Shown here in pieces: positions 31,205-39,462 of a stretch of DNA of 64,000 nucleotides (position 1 is the stretch's first letter; every line of letters begins with the position of its first letter). The DNA comes from an uncultured Acetatifactor sp. (GTDB taxonomy: Bacteria > Bacillota > Clostridia > Lachnospirales > Lachnospiraceae). Where the stretch lies: assembly GCA_910579755.1 (NCBI GenBank), contig CAJTVB010000012.1:41019-105018 (forward strand). The letters run 5' to 3'. The position numbers and the translations under genes were made by a program. The notes under the pieces are model-generated. The model searched no databases and was not told the DNA's origin. It saw nothing but the letters and a program-made list of their open reading frames with translations.

Positions 31205-31233
31205 ATTATGCACCTACATACGAAATTTGTCAA
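31205..31233 (-). promoter_or_regulatory. Promoter of the Amt-PII gene
   Basis: Minus strand TTGACA (31228-31233), 17-bp spacer, CATAAT (31205-31210). Transcription should begin near 31198, just before hairpin A, so the terminator-like hairpin is inside this gene's own leader. The -35 box overlaps the last codons of the upstream nhaC-like gene. Confidence 0.75.
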
Positions 31234-32876
31234 GCACTGTTTTTTTCGATACCCTTTCCACTGGCCTTTCCGTCCCCAAAAGAATGACGGGACGACACAT
31301 GCCGGACCGCTCCAAAAACAAGAAATAATAAAACCACCGATGCCATTACCGTGGCCCAGGGATTCCGTGTAAATCCCGCCACCAGATATCCTGCAAAGCA
31401 CACCGCCGCCACCAGAGTCGCATAGGGGAGCTGAGTCTCCACATGGCGGAGATGTTCGCATTGAGCCCCGGTTGACGCCAATATCGTGGTGTCGGATATG
31501 GGAGAACAGTGGTCTCCATATACGGATCCCGCCAGGGTGGCTCCCAGAGAAGGTATCAGAACAGCGCTGCCAGTCTCCCCCGCGCAAAGCATGGATACAA
31601 TAGGAAGCAGAATCCCAAAGGTTCCCCATGCCGTTCCCATGGAAAAGGACAAAAAAGCCGCCACCACAAATATGATCGCCGGTAAAAGGCTGAAGGAAAG
31701 ATGGGCGTCCGCCACAAAATGACTCACAAAAATACCCGTTCCGATCATTTCCCGGCACACACCGCCCAGAGCCCACGCCAAAATCAGGATAGTCAACGCC
31801 GGTATCATAGTCCTGATCCCTTCGATCACTCCCTCCATAAACTCACGCACACTCATGATTTTACGCGGTACATATAAAATCATCGCCACTATCAGCCCGG
31901 CGAAGGTTCCCAGGGTCAGACCGGCCGTAGGATTTTCACCGATGGCTTCCGCAAAGGGCCTTCCCTCAAAAAAACCGCCCACGTAGGCCATGCCCAGAAT
32001 GGCGCAGACAATCAATGTCAGAACCGGCGCCGCCAGATCCAGCACGGTTCCCTTTCCCGCCTTCTTTTCTTTCCCAGACGGCTTTTCTTCTGCCGCAGAA
32101 AGGTTCCTTTGTTCCCCGGGAAGCCTCTCTTCTTTCCCTGACAGCCTTTCATCTTTTGAAGATGCGCTCTTATCCTTTAATTGCGCTTTCTGCGCCTCCC
32201 CGGATGCGGCCTCTTCCGCCTTCTTCATAGGGCCGAAGTCAAAATTGGTGACACTCAGAAAAAACACCATGACAATGGTCAAAATAGCATAAAGATTGTA
32301 GGGAATCGTCCGGACAAAAGCGTTCAGGCCTCCTGCCTCCTCCACCTCGGAAGCCACCGCCACCGCCCAGCTGGAGATAGGCGCAATAATACACACCGGA
32401 GCTGCCGTGGCATCCAGCAGATAAGCCAGTTTCTCCCGGGAAATTCTGCATTTATCTGTAATGGGCCTCATGACCGTTCCCACGGTAAGACAGTTGAACC
32501 CGTCGTCGATAAAGATCAAAAGCCCCAGCAGGGATGTGGCCAGCTTTGCGCTGACGGGATTTTTGATCCGTCTGCCGGCCCACTGTCCATAGGCCCCGGA
32601 GCCTCCTGACCGGGTGACCACTACCACCAGGGAGCCCAGAAGCACAAGGAAAATAATCATGTAACCGTTCTCGCCGATTTTTCCCGCAATCATATCAAAT
32701 ACATAGGTAACCGCCTGAAGAAGATTACCGCCGGTAAACACACAGTATACACACATGCCCGATAAAATCCCCAGGAACAGAGAAGAATACACTTCCTTTC
32801 CAATCAGAGCCAGCGTAATTGCAATCAGCGGAGGCAGAATAGACAGCCATCCCGCCTCTATCATTTCCAGATTCAT
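31230..32876 (-). CDS. Na+/H+ antiporter, NhaC family
   Basis: 548-residue polytopic protein. It carries NhaC-type features: AITLALIGKEVYSSLFLGI near the N-terminus, LLGLLIFIDDGFNCLTVGTVMRPITDK (the conserved F-I-D-D-G region), PISSWAVAVASEV, and in the second half AFLSFSMGTAWGTFGILLPI and VYGDHCSPISDTTILASTGA. Between the halves (about residues 225-275) is a low-complexity hydrophilic insert (KDERLSGKEERLPGEQR...EKPSGKEKK) made of imperfect repeats and probably disordered in the cytoplasm. It overlaps the MATE gene by 4 bp, so both exporters are translated from one mRNA. The substrate may be Na+ or an organic cation/amino acid, since the family is broad. Confidence 0.9.
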   Translation of the reverse strand: MNLEMIEAGWLSILPPLIAITLALIGKEVYSSLFLGILSGMCVYCVFTGGNLLQAVTYVFDMIAGKIGENGYMIIFLVLLGSLVVVVTRSGGSGAYGQWAGRRIKNPVSAKLATSLLGLLIFIDDGFNCLTVGTVMRPITDKCRISREKLAYLLDATAAPVCIIAPISSWAVAVASEVEEAGGLNAFVRTIPYNLYAILTIVMVFFLSVTNFDFGPMKKAEEAASGEAQKAQLKDKSASSKDERLSGKEERLPGEQRNLSAAEEKPSGKEKKAGKGTVLDLAAPVLTLIVCAILGMAYVGGFFEGRPFAEAIGENPTAGLTLGTFAGLIVAMILYVPRKIMSVREFMEGVIEGIRTMIPALTILILAWALGGVCREMIGTGIFVSHFVADAHLSFSLLPAIIFVVAAFLSFSMGTAWGTFGILLPIVSMLCAGETGSAVLIPSLGATLAGSVYGDHCSPISDTTILASTGAQCEHLRHVETQLPYATLVAAVCFAGYLVAGFTRNPWATVMASVVLLFLVFGAVRHVSSRHSFGDGKASGKGIEKNSA

Positions 32877-34216
32877 ATTGAGGCCTTTTCCTCCTTTTTG
32901 TCAAATCCATGCACCCAGTCACTGCGCAGATAATAAATCAGATAAATAACCGAACTGATGCTCCATGTCAAAGGATAAGCCCAATAAATATAGCCGATCT
33001 CCCGGACAAAATGCATAATGCCCACAATGTAAGTGATCCGCAGACCGCACCACACCGCCAGCATGACGCACATGGGAACAAACGCCTTGCCCGCACCGCG
33101 GCAGACGGCCGCCACCGCATGGGAAAAGGCCAGCAGAAAATAAAACGGCGCCAAGGTCCGCAGCTGCCTCACCCCAAATTCGATCACACCGGGCGTCTGA
33201 TCAAATACTCCGATCAGCTGGGGCGCCAGCAAATAATTGAAAACACCTATCAGCTCCGACAAAACCATGGCCGCCAGAATGCTGAATCTGGCTCCCTGCC
33301 TGGCCCGGTCATACTGCTTTGCTCCCAGATTCTGGCTGATAAACGTAGTACTGGCCATATTAAAGCTGGTAATCGGCAGAAAAGCAAAGCCCTCGATCTT
33401 GGAATGGGTGCCATAGCCAGCCATGGCCAGCATGCCGAAGGAATTGATCTGTGACTGGACGATCACATTGGCAAACGCAATAACGGAGTTCTGGACCCCC
33501 GAGGGCAGGCCGTTGCGCACAATCTCCTGTAGCATATCTGCGTGAAAGCGGATCTTTCGCCACTCCACCGTATAAATATTTCCTCCGCGAAACAGCTGGC
33601 GCATACACAAAACCACACTGACCGCCTGAGAAATCACCGTTGCCACAGCTGCCGCCCACACTCCCCAGCGGAACACCGCAAGAAACACTACATCCAGCAC
33701 CACGTTCAGGACTGATGAAAAAATCAGGTAATACAGAGGTCTCCGGCTGTCACCAAGCGCGTTCATAATACTGCGGCAGACATTATAATATACCAGTGCC
33801 AGAGAACCGAGAAAATAATATCGGAAATAGGACACTGCCTCGGGCAGCACCTCCGGATCCGTCTGCATCCACACCAGAAATGTGGGTGTAAGCGCCACTC
33901 CAATCACGGTCAGAAGCAGACCGCTGACCAGACCAAAAGCCAGCACCGTATGTATGGCCCGGGATACCCGGTCCTGATCTCCTGCGCCAAAATACCGGGA
34001 GATCACTACGCCGGCTCCCATGGCAATTCCGGCAAAGAAACTGATCATGAGAAATATGAGGGTGCCGGAGGAGGTCACAGCCGCCAAGGCATTGGTTCCC
34101 AGAAATCGACCCACAATCAGCGCATCTGCCGTATTATACAGCTGTTGAAACACCTGACTTAAAAATATAGGCAGCGCAAAACCAACCATCAGAGAATAGG
34201 GATTACCCTTCGTCAT
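32873..34216 (-). CDS. MATE-family multidrug/cation exporter
   Basis: 447 residues from the chosen start. The MATE pattern is clear: GNPYSLMVGFALPIFLSQVFQQLYNTADALIVGRFLG at the N-terminus, AISRYFGAGD-type VVISRYFGAGDQ, and a second MatE domain starting NGLPSGVQNSVIAFANVIVQSQINSFG. Twelve helices are expected. It should expel drugs or metabolites in exchange for Na+ or H+. The start is ambiguous: ATG 34216 matches the family N-terminus but has only AAAGG close to it; a GTG at 34282 extends the protein by 22 residues and sits beside two competing short stems. It is the first gene of the MATE-nhaC pair. Confidence 0.9.
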   Translation of the reverse strand: MTKGNPYSLMVGFALPIFLSQVFQQLYNTADALIVGRFLGTNALAAVTSSGTLIFLMISFFAGIAMGAGVVISRYFGAGDQDRVSRAIHTVLAFGLVSGLLLTVIGVALTPTFLVWMQTDPEVLPEAVSYFRYYFLGSLALVYYNVCRSIMNALGDSRRPLYYLIFSSVLNVVLDVVFLAVFRWGVWAAAVATVISQAVSVVLCMRQLFRGGNIYTVEWRKIRFHADMLQEIVRNGLPSGVQNSVIAFANVIVQSQINSFGMLAMAGYGTHSKIEGFAFLPITSFNMASTTFISQNLGAKQYDRARQGARFSILAAMVLSELIGVFNYLLAPQLIGVFDQTPGVIEFGVRQLRTLAPFYFLLAFSHAVAAVCRGAGKAFVPMCVMLAVWCGLRITYIVGIMHFVREIGYIYWAYPLTWSISSVIYLIYYLRSDWVHGFDKKEEKASI

Positions 34217-34285
34217 GTCCTTTGTATGTGAAATTTGTACTATCCCTGATTTCTTTAGTGAATTCTGTGTAATTGTAATCACCTT

Positions 34286-34311
34286 CCCGAAATTACTCGG
34301 GCTTTACGCCC
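34286..34311 (-). other. Two overlapping short stems upstream of the MATE gene
   Basis: CCCGA/TCGGG (34286-34301) and GGGC/GCCC (34299-34311) share bases, so only one can form at a time. They lie directly before the alternative GTG start at 34282. Functional meaning is uncertain. Confidence 0.4.
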
Positions 34312-34359
34312 TTCATCCATCATACACTCATCTCCACAAAGAATGCAATACGAATTTTC

Positions 34360-34578
34360 TTATGAACCGATCCGATCTCGAAAATCATTAAAATTTCCCC
34401 ATTCCTCCAACAGATCAAATATCACCTGTCTGCTCCGCCTTAAATCTCCTAATGCCTTTGAATAAAAAGCATAAATTTTCCGATGATAAAAATGAAGGCT
34501 TAGAAGTGTCAGAATAAGTTCAGAATCATTATGCTTTGCAGAGTAAATTACAGATAAGGCAAATATGCAAGATATATT
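34360..34578 (-). pseudogene. AT-rich open fragment without a start codon
   Basis: On the minus strand an open frame of about 72 codons runs between a stop at 34579-34581 and its own stop at 34360-34362. It encodes a protein-like sequence (HFYHRKIYAFYSKALGDLRR, then FDLLEEWGNFNDF) but has no ATG or ribosome site. It may be the tail of a lost gene. The gap 34217-34634 otherwise holds the stems at 34286-34311 and the repeat fragment at 34588-34635. Confidence 0.3.
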
Positions 34579-34587
34579 TTATACAGC

Positions 34588-34635
34588 AGGCTGTCTCGAG
34601 TTTTAGTGCAGACAGAGCAAAAACGCCTCGTGGAT
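34588..34635. repeat. Fragment of the 143-bp repeat
   Basis: The segment GGCTGTCTCGAGTTTTAGTG and the following CAGACAGAGCAAAAACGCCTCG correspond to the right-hand third of the repeats at 15668-15810 and 37078-37220, with a few substitutions. The terminal inverted repeats are missing. It abuts the stop codon of the FAD/Rieske oxidoreductase gene. Confidence 0.6.
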
Positions 34636-36050
34636 CAGGAACGATTTCTTCTTCGACAATTCGTCTGGGCAGGATTGTCGATCAGATGCCCCTCTCTGTC
34701 AAAACGTGATCCATGACAGGGACAGTCGTAGCTCTCTTCATCCGGATTCCATTCCAGCCTGCAGCCCATATGGGGGCAGTTGGGAATGATCCTGTCATTT
34801 TCCGCGGGCAGCAAATGCTTTGCCAGCCCTTTTACCGTATAGGCACCATGGGACAGCAATTCCTTCGCCGCCCGGGCCGTAAAATGCCTTTGAGGCGAAA
34901 AAATATCCGCTTCCGGACATTCCTGTCCGGTGATCAGGGCTGTCAGGATCCGGGCACCTGCCATAGCCGTGGTCATTCCCCATTTTCCAAAGCCTGTGGC
35001 CACATACCAGCCGGACCTTCTTTCAGAAAACCGGCCTATATAGGGAATGCCGTCCAGCGTCATACAATCCTGCGCCGACCAGTGAGCCGCCTCACTGCAG
35101 CCTGGATAAAATGCCCGCGCCTGCTCCCGAAGCCATCCATATCTACAGCCCCGCTCCGGCATCTCCACCCCCTGCCGGTCTCGGACTGCCCTGCCGGCGG
35201 GCCGTCCCTCCCTCCGATTCACTCCTGTACGATGGCTTCCTCCGCCCAACAGCAGAAATTCTCCATAGGGACGAAAGGATAGGCCGTCCGGATCCACTCC
35301 CAGATACATTCCTTCCAGCCTTCCTGCGCCCTCCAGCGCCATCACATAGCTCCGCTCCTGATACATTCTCGCAAAATAATATCCCGGAACATTGGGAAAG
35401 GGAAAATGTGTGGCAAATACAATATGCTCTGCCGTCACGCACCCTCTGTCCGTCTCCACCTGCTTTCCCTCCGCCTTCAGCGCCCGGGTCTGCTCGTACA
35501 CCGTCACTTCCTCCGACAGCTTTTCTAAAAAACGGAGGGGCTGAAACCGGGCCTGCCCGTCAAATCTGGTCACACCCGCCACAGAAAAAGGAAGCTCACT
35601 GTCCGTTTCGAAGGATGCCTTTATTCCAAGGGATGCCGCAGCCGCAGCCTCCCGCTTCAAAGACACCTCTTCTGCCCGGGAATACAAAAAAGCAGGGCAT
35701 TTGACAAAATTACATTCGATCCCCTTTTCCAGAATCAATCTCTCAAATTCCCCAATGGCTTCCTCATTGGCCCGGGCATAATGCTCTGCCATTCTGTTTC
35801 CAAAGGTCCGGATCAGGCTGTCATAGATCAGGTTATGCTGAGATGTAATCTTAGCAGTAGTATTTTTTGTCTGTCCGCTCCCAATCCTGTCTGCCTCCAG
35901 GACTGCCACCGTTATTCCTGCCTGCTGCAGATAATATGCTGCCAAAATCCCTGCCATTCCTGCGCCTATGACCACAGCCTCTACGCTTATGTCGCCCGAA
36001 AGAGGCTCCCGGCTCCTGATCTCGGTTTCTGCCGTCCAGATAGATCCCAT
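34635..36050 (-). CDS. FAD-dependent oxidoreductase with C-terminal Rieske domain
   Basis: 471 residues. The DAO-type FAD domain begins VVIGAGMAGILAAYYLQQAG (GxGxxG, about residues 26-31) and ends with the FAD-binding region WYVATGFGKWGMTTAMAGARI. From about residue 415 a Rieske 2Fe-2S domain follows, with both ligand pairs intact: CPHMGC (C-x-H) and CPCHGS (C-x-x-H). This fusion is a known bacterial family of unknown substrate. It may oxidise an amine or amino acid and pass electrons through the iron-sulfur centre. The last residues CRRRNRS, after the conserved DNPAQT, look altered, and the gene's stop abuts a fragment of a dispersed repeat. Ribosome site GGAGG precedes the ATG. The gene stands apart from the glycosidases. 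Confidence 0.92.
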   Translation of the reverse strand: MGSIWTAETEIRSREPLSGDISVEAVVIGAGMAGILAAYYLQQAGITVAVLEADRIGSGQTKNTTAKITSQHNLIYDSLIRTFGNRMAEHYARANEEAIGEFERLILEKGIECNFVKCPAFLYSRAEEVSLKREAAAAASLGIKASFETDSELPFSVAGVTRFDGQARFQPLRFLEKLSEEVTVYEQTRALKAEGKQVETDRGCVTAEHIVFATHFPFPNVPGYYFARMYQERSYVMALEGAGRLEGMYLGVDPDGLSFRPYGEFLLLGGGSHRTGVNRREGRPAGRAVRDRQGVEMPERGCRYGWLREQARAFYPGCSEAAHWSAQDCMTLDGIPYIGRFSERRSGWYVATGFGKWGMTTAMAGARILTALITGQECPEADIFSPQRHFTARAAKELLSHGAYTVKGLAKHLLPAENDRIIPNCPHMGCRLEWNPDEESYDCPCHGSRFDREGHLIDNPAQTNCRRRNRS

Positions 36051-36143
36051 TGCATACCTCCATGCCTGCCATTTTACATAGCATATGCGGATCTACGAAA
36101 ACTATACCCTTATCACCCCGTTTAAAATCTATCCTTTTAACCT

Positions 36144-37046
36144 TTAGAATCCGAAGGCACGAACCAGTTCTCCATATTTCTCGTCTGTAATCCTCAGGAC
36201 TCCCCCATGTCTCTTCCTTGTTTCTCCCATGTTGTATTCGTCCCGGCAAAGAATACGGAAATCTCCTGTTTCCAGACTTTCCGTTACCATGGGCAGATAT
36301 CCCTCTCCTTTCTGAAACTGGTCTGCCATAAGACACCACCTTCCGTCCGGAAGCAGATATCCCTCCGGCCCTTCCACTCCCTCCAGAGCATCCAGCACAG
36401 GACTTTCGATTCTGACAAATTGCCCGAGCAGCGCTTCCGAAGACTCCAGTATCAGTCTTTTAGTGGTCTCATCCTTGGATATGCGGTAATACCGCCCTTG
36501 CCCTTCCAGGATGGTAGTATCGATCACATCATCTTCCTTTTCAAAATACAGAAAGGTTTCAGAAAATTCATGAAAATCCTTTGTATAGGCCGCATAGATC
36601 CTGTGCTTTCCCTTTTGCTCTCCTTCTTTCCTTACCTTTGACGCAAAAAATACCAGAAAGGCCTCCTTCTCCATGTCATACACCGCCTCCGGCGCCCAGA
36701 CACAGCCTGCCTCCGGAATTCCCACGGTACAGGCACGCTCCCTGCTCCAATGGATCAAATCCTGGGATTCCCACACAATCAGGTCTCGGCTGCCCTGCTC
36801 CTGGGCGCAGGTCCAGCCCTTTCCTGCCTCGATCCGCAGATCCGTGGCGATCAGATAGTTTCTTCCGCTTCGGGGATTCTTCACCAGAAAAGGATCCCTG
36901 ACGCCGCAGGTTCCGATATGAGAATAAAGCACCGGCATACCTGCATTTAGATCCTTCCAATGCAGTCCGTCACGGCTCACCGCAAAATAAATCTGTTCTC
37001 CGTCCTTTTCCTCGCCAATAAAATGAGAAAATAAATACCCTGCCAT
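36144..37046 (-). CDS. Glycoside hydrolase family 43-like enzyme
   Basis: 300-residue single-domain five-bladed-propeller glycosidase without signal peptide. Candidate catalytic residues: Asp in GVRDPFLVKNP (about residue 50), Asp in DVIDTTILEG, and the acid Glu in EGPEGYLLPDGRWCLM (about 230). WAPEAVYDMEKEAFLVFF and IYFAVSRDGLHWKDL are typical blade sequences. GH43 enzymes release L-arabinofuranose or D-xylose from arabinoxylan-type glycans; the subfamily cannot be told by eye. GGGAGG is 5 nt from ATG 37046; ATG 37049 is also possible. Most downstream gene of the glycan region, separated from the GH42 gene by the 143-bp repeat. Confidence 0.82.
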   Translation of the reverse strand: MAGYLFSHFIGEEKDGEQIYFAVSRDGLHWKDLNAGMPVLYSHIGTCGVRDPFLVKNPRSGRNYLIATDLRIEAGKGWTCAQEQGSRDLIVWESQDLIHWSRERACTVGIPEAGCVWAPEAVYDMEKEAFLVFFASKVRKEGEQKGKHRIYAAYTKDFHEFSETFLYFEKEDDVIDTTILEGQGRYYRISKDETTKRLILESSEALLGQFVRIESPVLDALEGVEGPEGYLLPDGRWCLMADQFQKGEGYLPMVTESLETGDFRILCRDEYNMGETRKRHGGVLRITDEKYGELVRAFGF

Positions 37047-37077
37047 CATTTCCTCCCGCTGCTTGCCCAGCTAATCT

Positions 37078-37220
37078 GTTACTTTTCACGGCTTCGCCGT
37101 TCAAAGCGGCTTGATGCACACAAAACGAGCAAAAAGCGCTCATTTTGGCGCGTGCTGCCTCGGGTTTTTGCGCAAACAGCGCACAAAAACGCCTCGCGGC
37201 CCCTACCCGTGAAGAGTAAC
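37078..37220. repeat. 143-bp repeat with terminal inverted repeats, copy 2
   Basis: Begins GTTACTTTTCACGG and ends CCGTGAAGAGTAAC. Its length equals that of copy 1 (15668-15810), and most interior positions match. It fills the gap between the GH43-like gene and the GH42 stop codon (37222), and so may also shape the end of the GH42 mRNA. Confidence 0.82.
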
Positions 37221-37221
37221 G

Positions 37222-39240
37222 CTATTCTTCCTTCTCCAGAATGGCCATACCCCAGCCCTCCAGAAGAATCGTTTCACCTGTGGAATATTGTTTCTCCAAC
37301 AACAGTTCCCGGTATGTTCCCCGGGGACAATATCCCATATGGGATTCCCCCGAATAATTCAGCATATAAACAATCTCTCTTCCCAGCCTGTTAATTCCCT
37401 TCCGAATGATGACAGGAAAGCCCGAAGATCCCTCGTTACCCTTAATCTCTGCCCTGTCCAGCGCTGATTTGAGAATCCTTTTCAGAAGAGCGGACGAACA
37501 CATACAGCCCAGATAATAAGCTGCTCCCCTGCCAAAGTCATTGCAGACAGCCGCCGCGTACTGTCCCCAATTGGAATGAGAATACCGGGCAAGCACCCTG
37601 GCTCCCTGAGGCCGCAGACATTCCATAAATCCCCGGGCAGACTCTGTCTGCTCCGAATCCTCTCTGCTGTATTTTTCCAAAAGCACCTCCAGCGGCATCT
37701 CCTCCGCCGTGAAGAACTGGTCGTAGGCCGCCCCAAAGCACTCCTGTAAAATATGAGGCTGTGCATCCGAATACACCTTTACGTTTTCGTTGGCAAAGCA
37801 GGACTTAAAGGTTCCCACCAGAACCCCGCCCTCCCGGACAAAGTCCTTCAGCCCACGCAGCAATGCCTCCGAAGCACAGTAAAGCGCCGGCATGAAAATC
37901 ACTTTATAGTCAGACAGATTCTCTGCTTCCGGGAAAATAAAATCGCATTCCACATTCATCTGATACAGTGCGTCATAGATCCATCGAACCACATCATTAT
38001 AATCTCTTCCGTCCCCCAAAGGAAACCAGTTCAAACCGGTCAAGGCTTCATTACTCACCAGAATGGCTGCTTTGTTTTCTTTTTTCAGATGAATCAGATG
38101 CTTTCCCAGCCGCCGGAAATCGGCGCCCACAGCAACGGCCTCCCGATAGGTTCTGTTTTCGCCAAAATCATGGCTCAGCACCCCTTTCCAATAGGTCTCG
38201 CAGGCGTTGTGCAGAGAATGCCAGTGCCAGTATTCCACCATATCCGCCCCGCTGGCCAAATGAGAAAAGGCCAGCAGACGAAGCTGTCCGTCGTAGGGCG
38301 TCCACTGGGGGAAGCCCTGGGCCTGGGTCTCCAGCACAAAATAATTATCCTGCTTCAGGGATCTGGCCAGGTCCCCGCCAAACGCTGCCTCCGCTCCCGT
38401 CAGTCTATCCTGGGAGGGATGGTAAATATCACATCCGGTAATATCCAGACATTTCGCCGCCTGAAAGTGATCCACATCCGGCTGTACCCCGTAAGAGCCG
38501 TCCTTCCACCCGAAATCAAAGTTGTGGGTAATAAACTGATCTTCCCGTTTGTACTCTCTGACCAGTCCTGCCTGCCATCCCAGGAAGTCCGCCACCAGCC
38601 TTCTCTGAAACCGCTCAAATTCTCCTCCCAGACTTCCGTTGATGGTGCCTCTCACATCCGGGAAATCCTCCCAGGAGTGCACCGCATTGCTCCAGTAGTT
38701 CAGCCCGAACTCCCGGTTCATCTCCTCCACATCTCCATGGAACTTTTCCTTCAGATAAACTACAAAATCCCTCTGCACGTTTTCACTGGCCGTGCCAAAA
38801 TGCTTGGTCTCATTGTCAATCTGATACCCTATAACCGCCGGATGGTCCTTCACATGCTCCATGAGCCTGCGGATCACCCTCTCGCAGTAGAAAAGGTAAG
38901 CCTTATTGGTGATGTCCATGATCTGCCTGGCCCCGTAGATCCTCCTGCCTCCCTTAGTGGTCACCAGAATATCCGGATACCGCTGTGTCATCCAGGAGGG
39001 CACAGCATAGGTGGGCGTTCCCACAATCACATGTATACCGGCATCTCCCATGGCATTCAGCACACGGTCAATATGGTGAAAGTCAAACACACCGTCCTCC
39101 GGCTCCAGAGTGCTCCAGGTGGATTCCGCGATTCTCACCAGATTCATATTGGCCTGTTTCAGCATTTTCACATCTTTTTCCAGGCGCTCAAAGGGCATAT
39201 ATTCATCATAATACGCCGCACCATACAGCAATTCTTCCAT
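37222..39240 (-). CDS. Beta-galactosidase, glycoside hydrolase family 42
   Basis: 672 residues from the chosen start. The GH42 (beta/alpha)8 domain starts MEELLYGAAYYDEYMPFERLEKD. The acid/base Glu is in VIGYQIDNETKHFG (about residue 145) and the nucleophile Glu in YFVLETQAQGFPQWTPY (about 310). A trimerisation-like domain (EALTGLNWFPLG ... VKVIFMPALYCASEALLRGLKDFVREGGVLVG) and a small C-terminal beta domain follow. It would release terminal beta-D-galactose, and some GH42 members act on alpha-L-arabinopyranosides. The start at 39240 is taken because GGAGG lies 8 nt upstream; the longer frame to 39333 lacks a ribosome site. There is no signal peptide, so it acts on imported oligosaccharides. 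Confidence 0.93.
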   Translation of the reverse strand: MEELLYGAAYYDEYMPFERLEKDVKMLKQANMNLVRIAESTWSTLEPEDGVFDFHHIDRVLNAMGDAGIHVIVGTPTYAVPSWMTQRYPDILVTTKGGRRIYGARQIMDITNKAYLFYCERVIRRLMEHVKDHPAVIGYQIDNETKHFGTASENVQRDFVVYLKEKFHGDVEEMNREFGLNYWSNAVHSWEDFPDVRGTINGSLGGEFERFQRRLVADFLGWQAGLVREYKREDQFITHNFDFGWKDGSYGVQPDVDHFQAAKCLDITGCDIYHPSQDRLTGAEAAFGGDLARSLKQDNYFVLETQAQGFPQWTPYDGQLRLLAFSHLASGADMVEYWHWHSLHNACETYWKGVLSHDFGENRTYREAVAVGADFRRLGKHLIHLKKENKAAILVSNEALTGLNWFPLGDGRDYNDVVRWIYDALYQMNVECDFIFPEAENLSDYKVIFMPALYCASEALLRGLKDFVREGGVLVGTFKSCFANENVKVYSDAQPHILQECFGAAYDQFFTAEEMPLEVLLEKYSREDSEQTESARGFMECLRPQGARVLARYSHSNWGQYAAAVCNDFGRGAAYYLGCMCSSALLKRILKSALDRAEIKGNEGSSGFPVIIRKGINRLGREIVYMLNYSGESHMGYCPRGTYRELLLEKQYSTGETILLEGWGMAILEKEE

Positions 39241-39462
39241 ATTGCTTCCTCCCATTTGTCCACAGTCTCCCGGATTCCGCCACACCGCCAGCAATATGGC
39301 AGTCCGTCCGGTGTGTTGTCTTTTGCTGTTCACAACAACTCTATTTTTTCAGACTCCCGGGAAAAAAGCAACCCCAAAATTCGTGCATTCACCCCATAAA
39401 TTGCTTCGCAGTACCCGGCGCATCATTCGGGAAATCAGAAATTTCCCTCATTCACGGGCATA

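Noticed and set aside
37753..39399. Plus-strand open frame of 548 codons opposite the GH42 gene
   Set aside because: Antisense shadow of GH42, no ribosome site, no recognisable domain.
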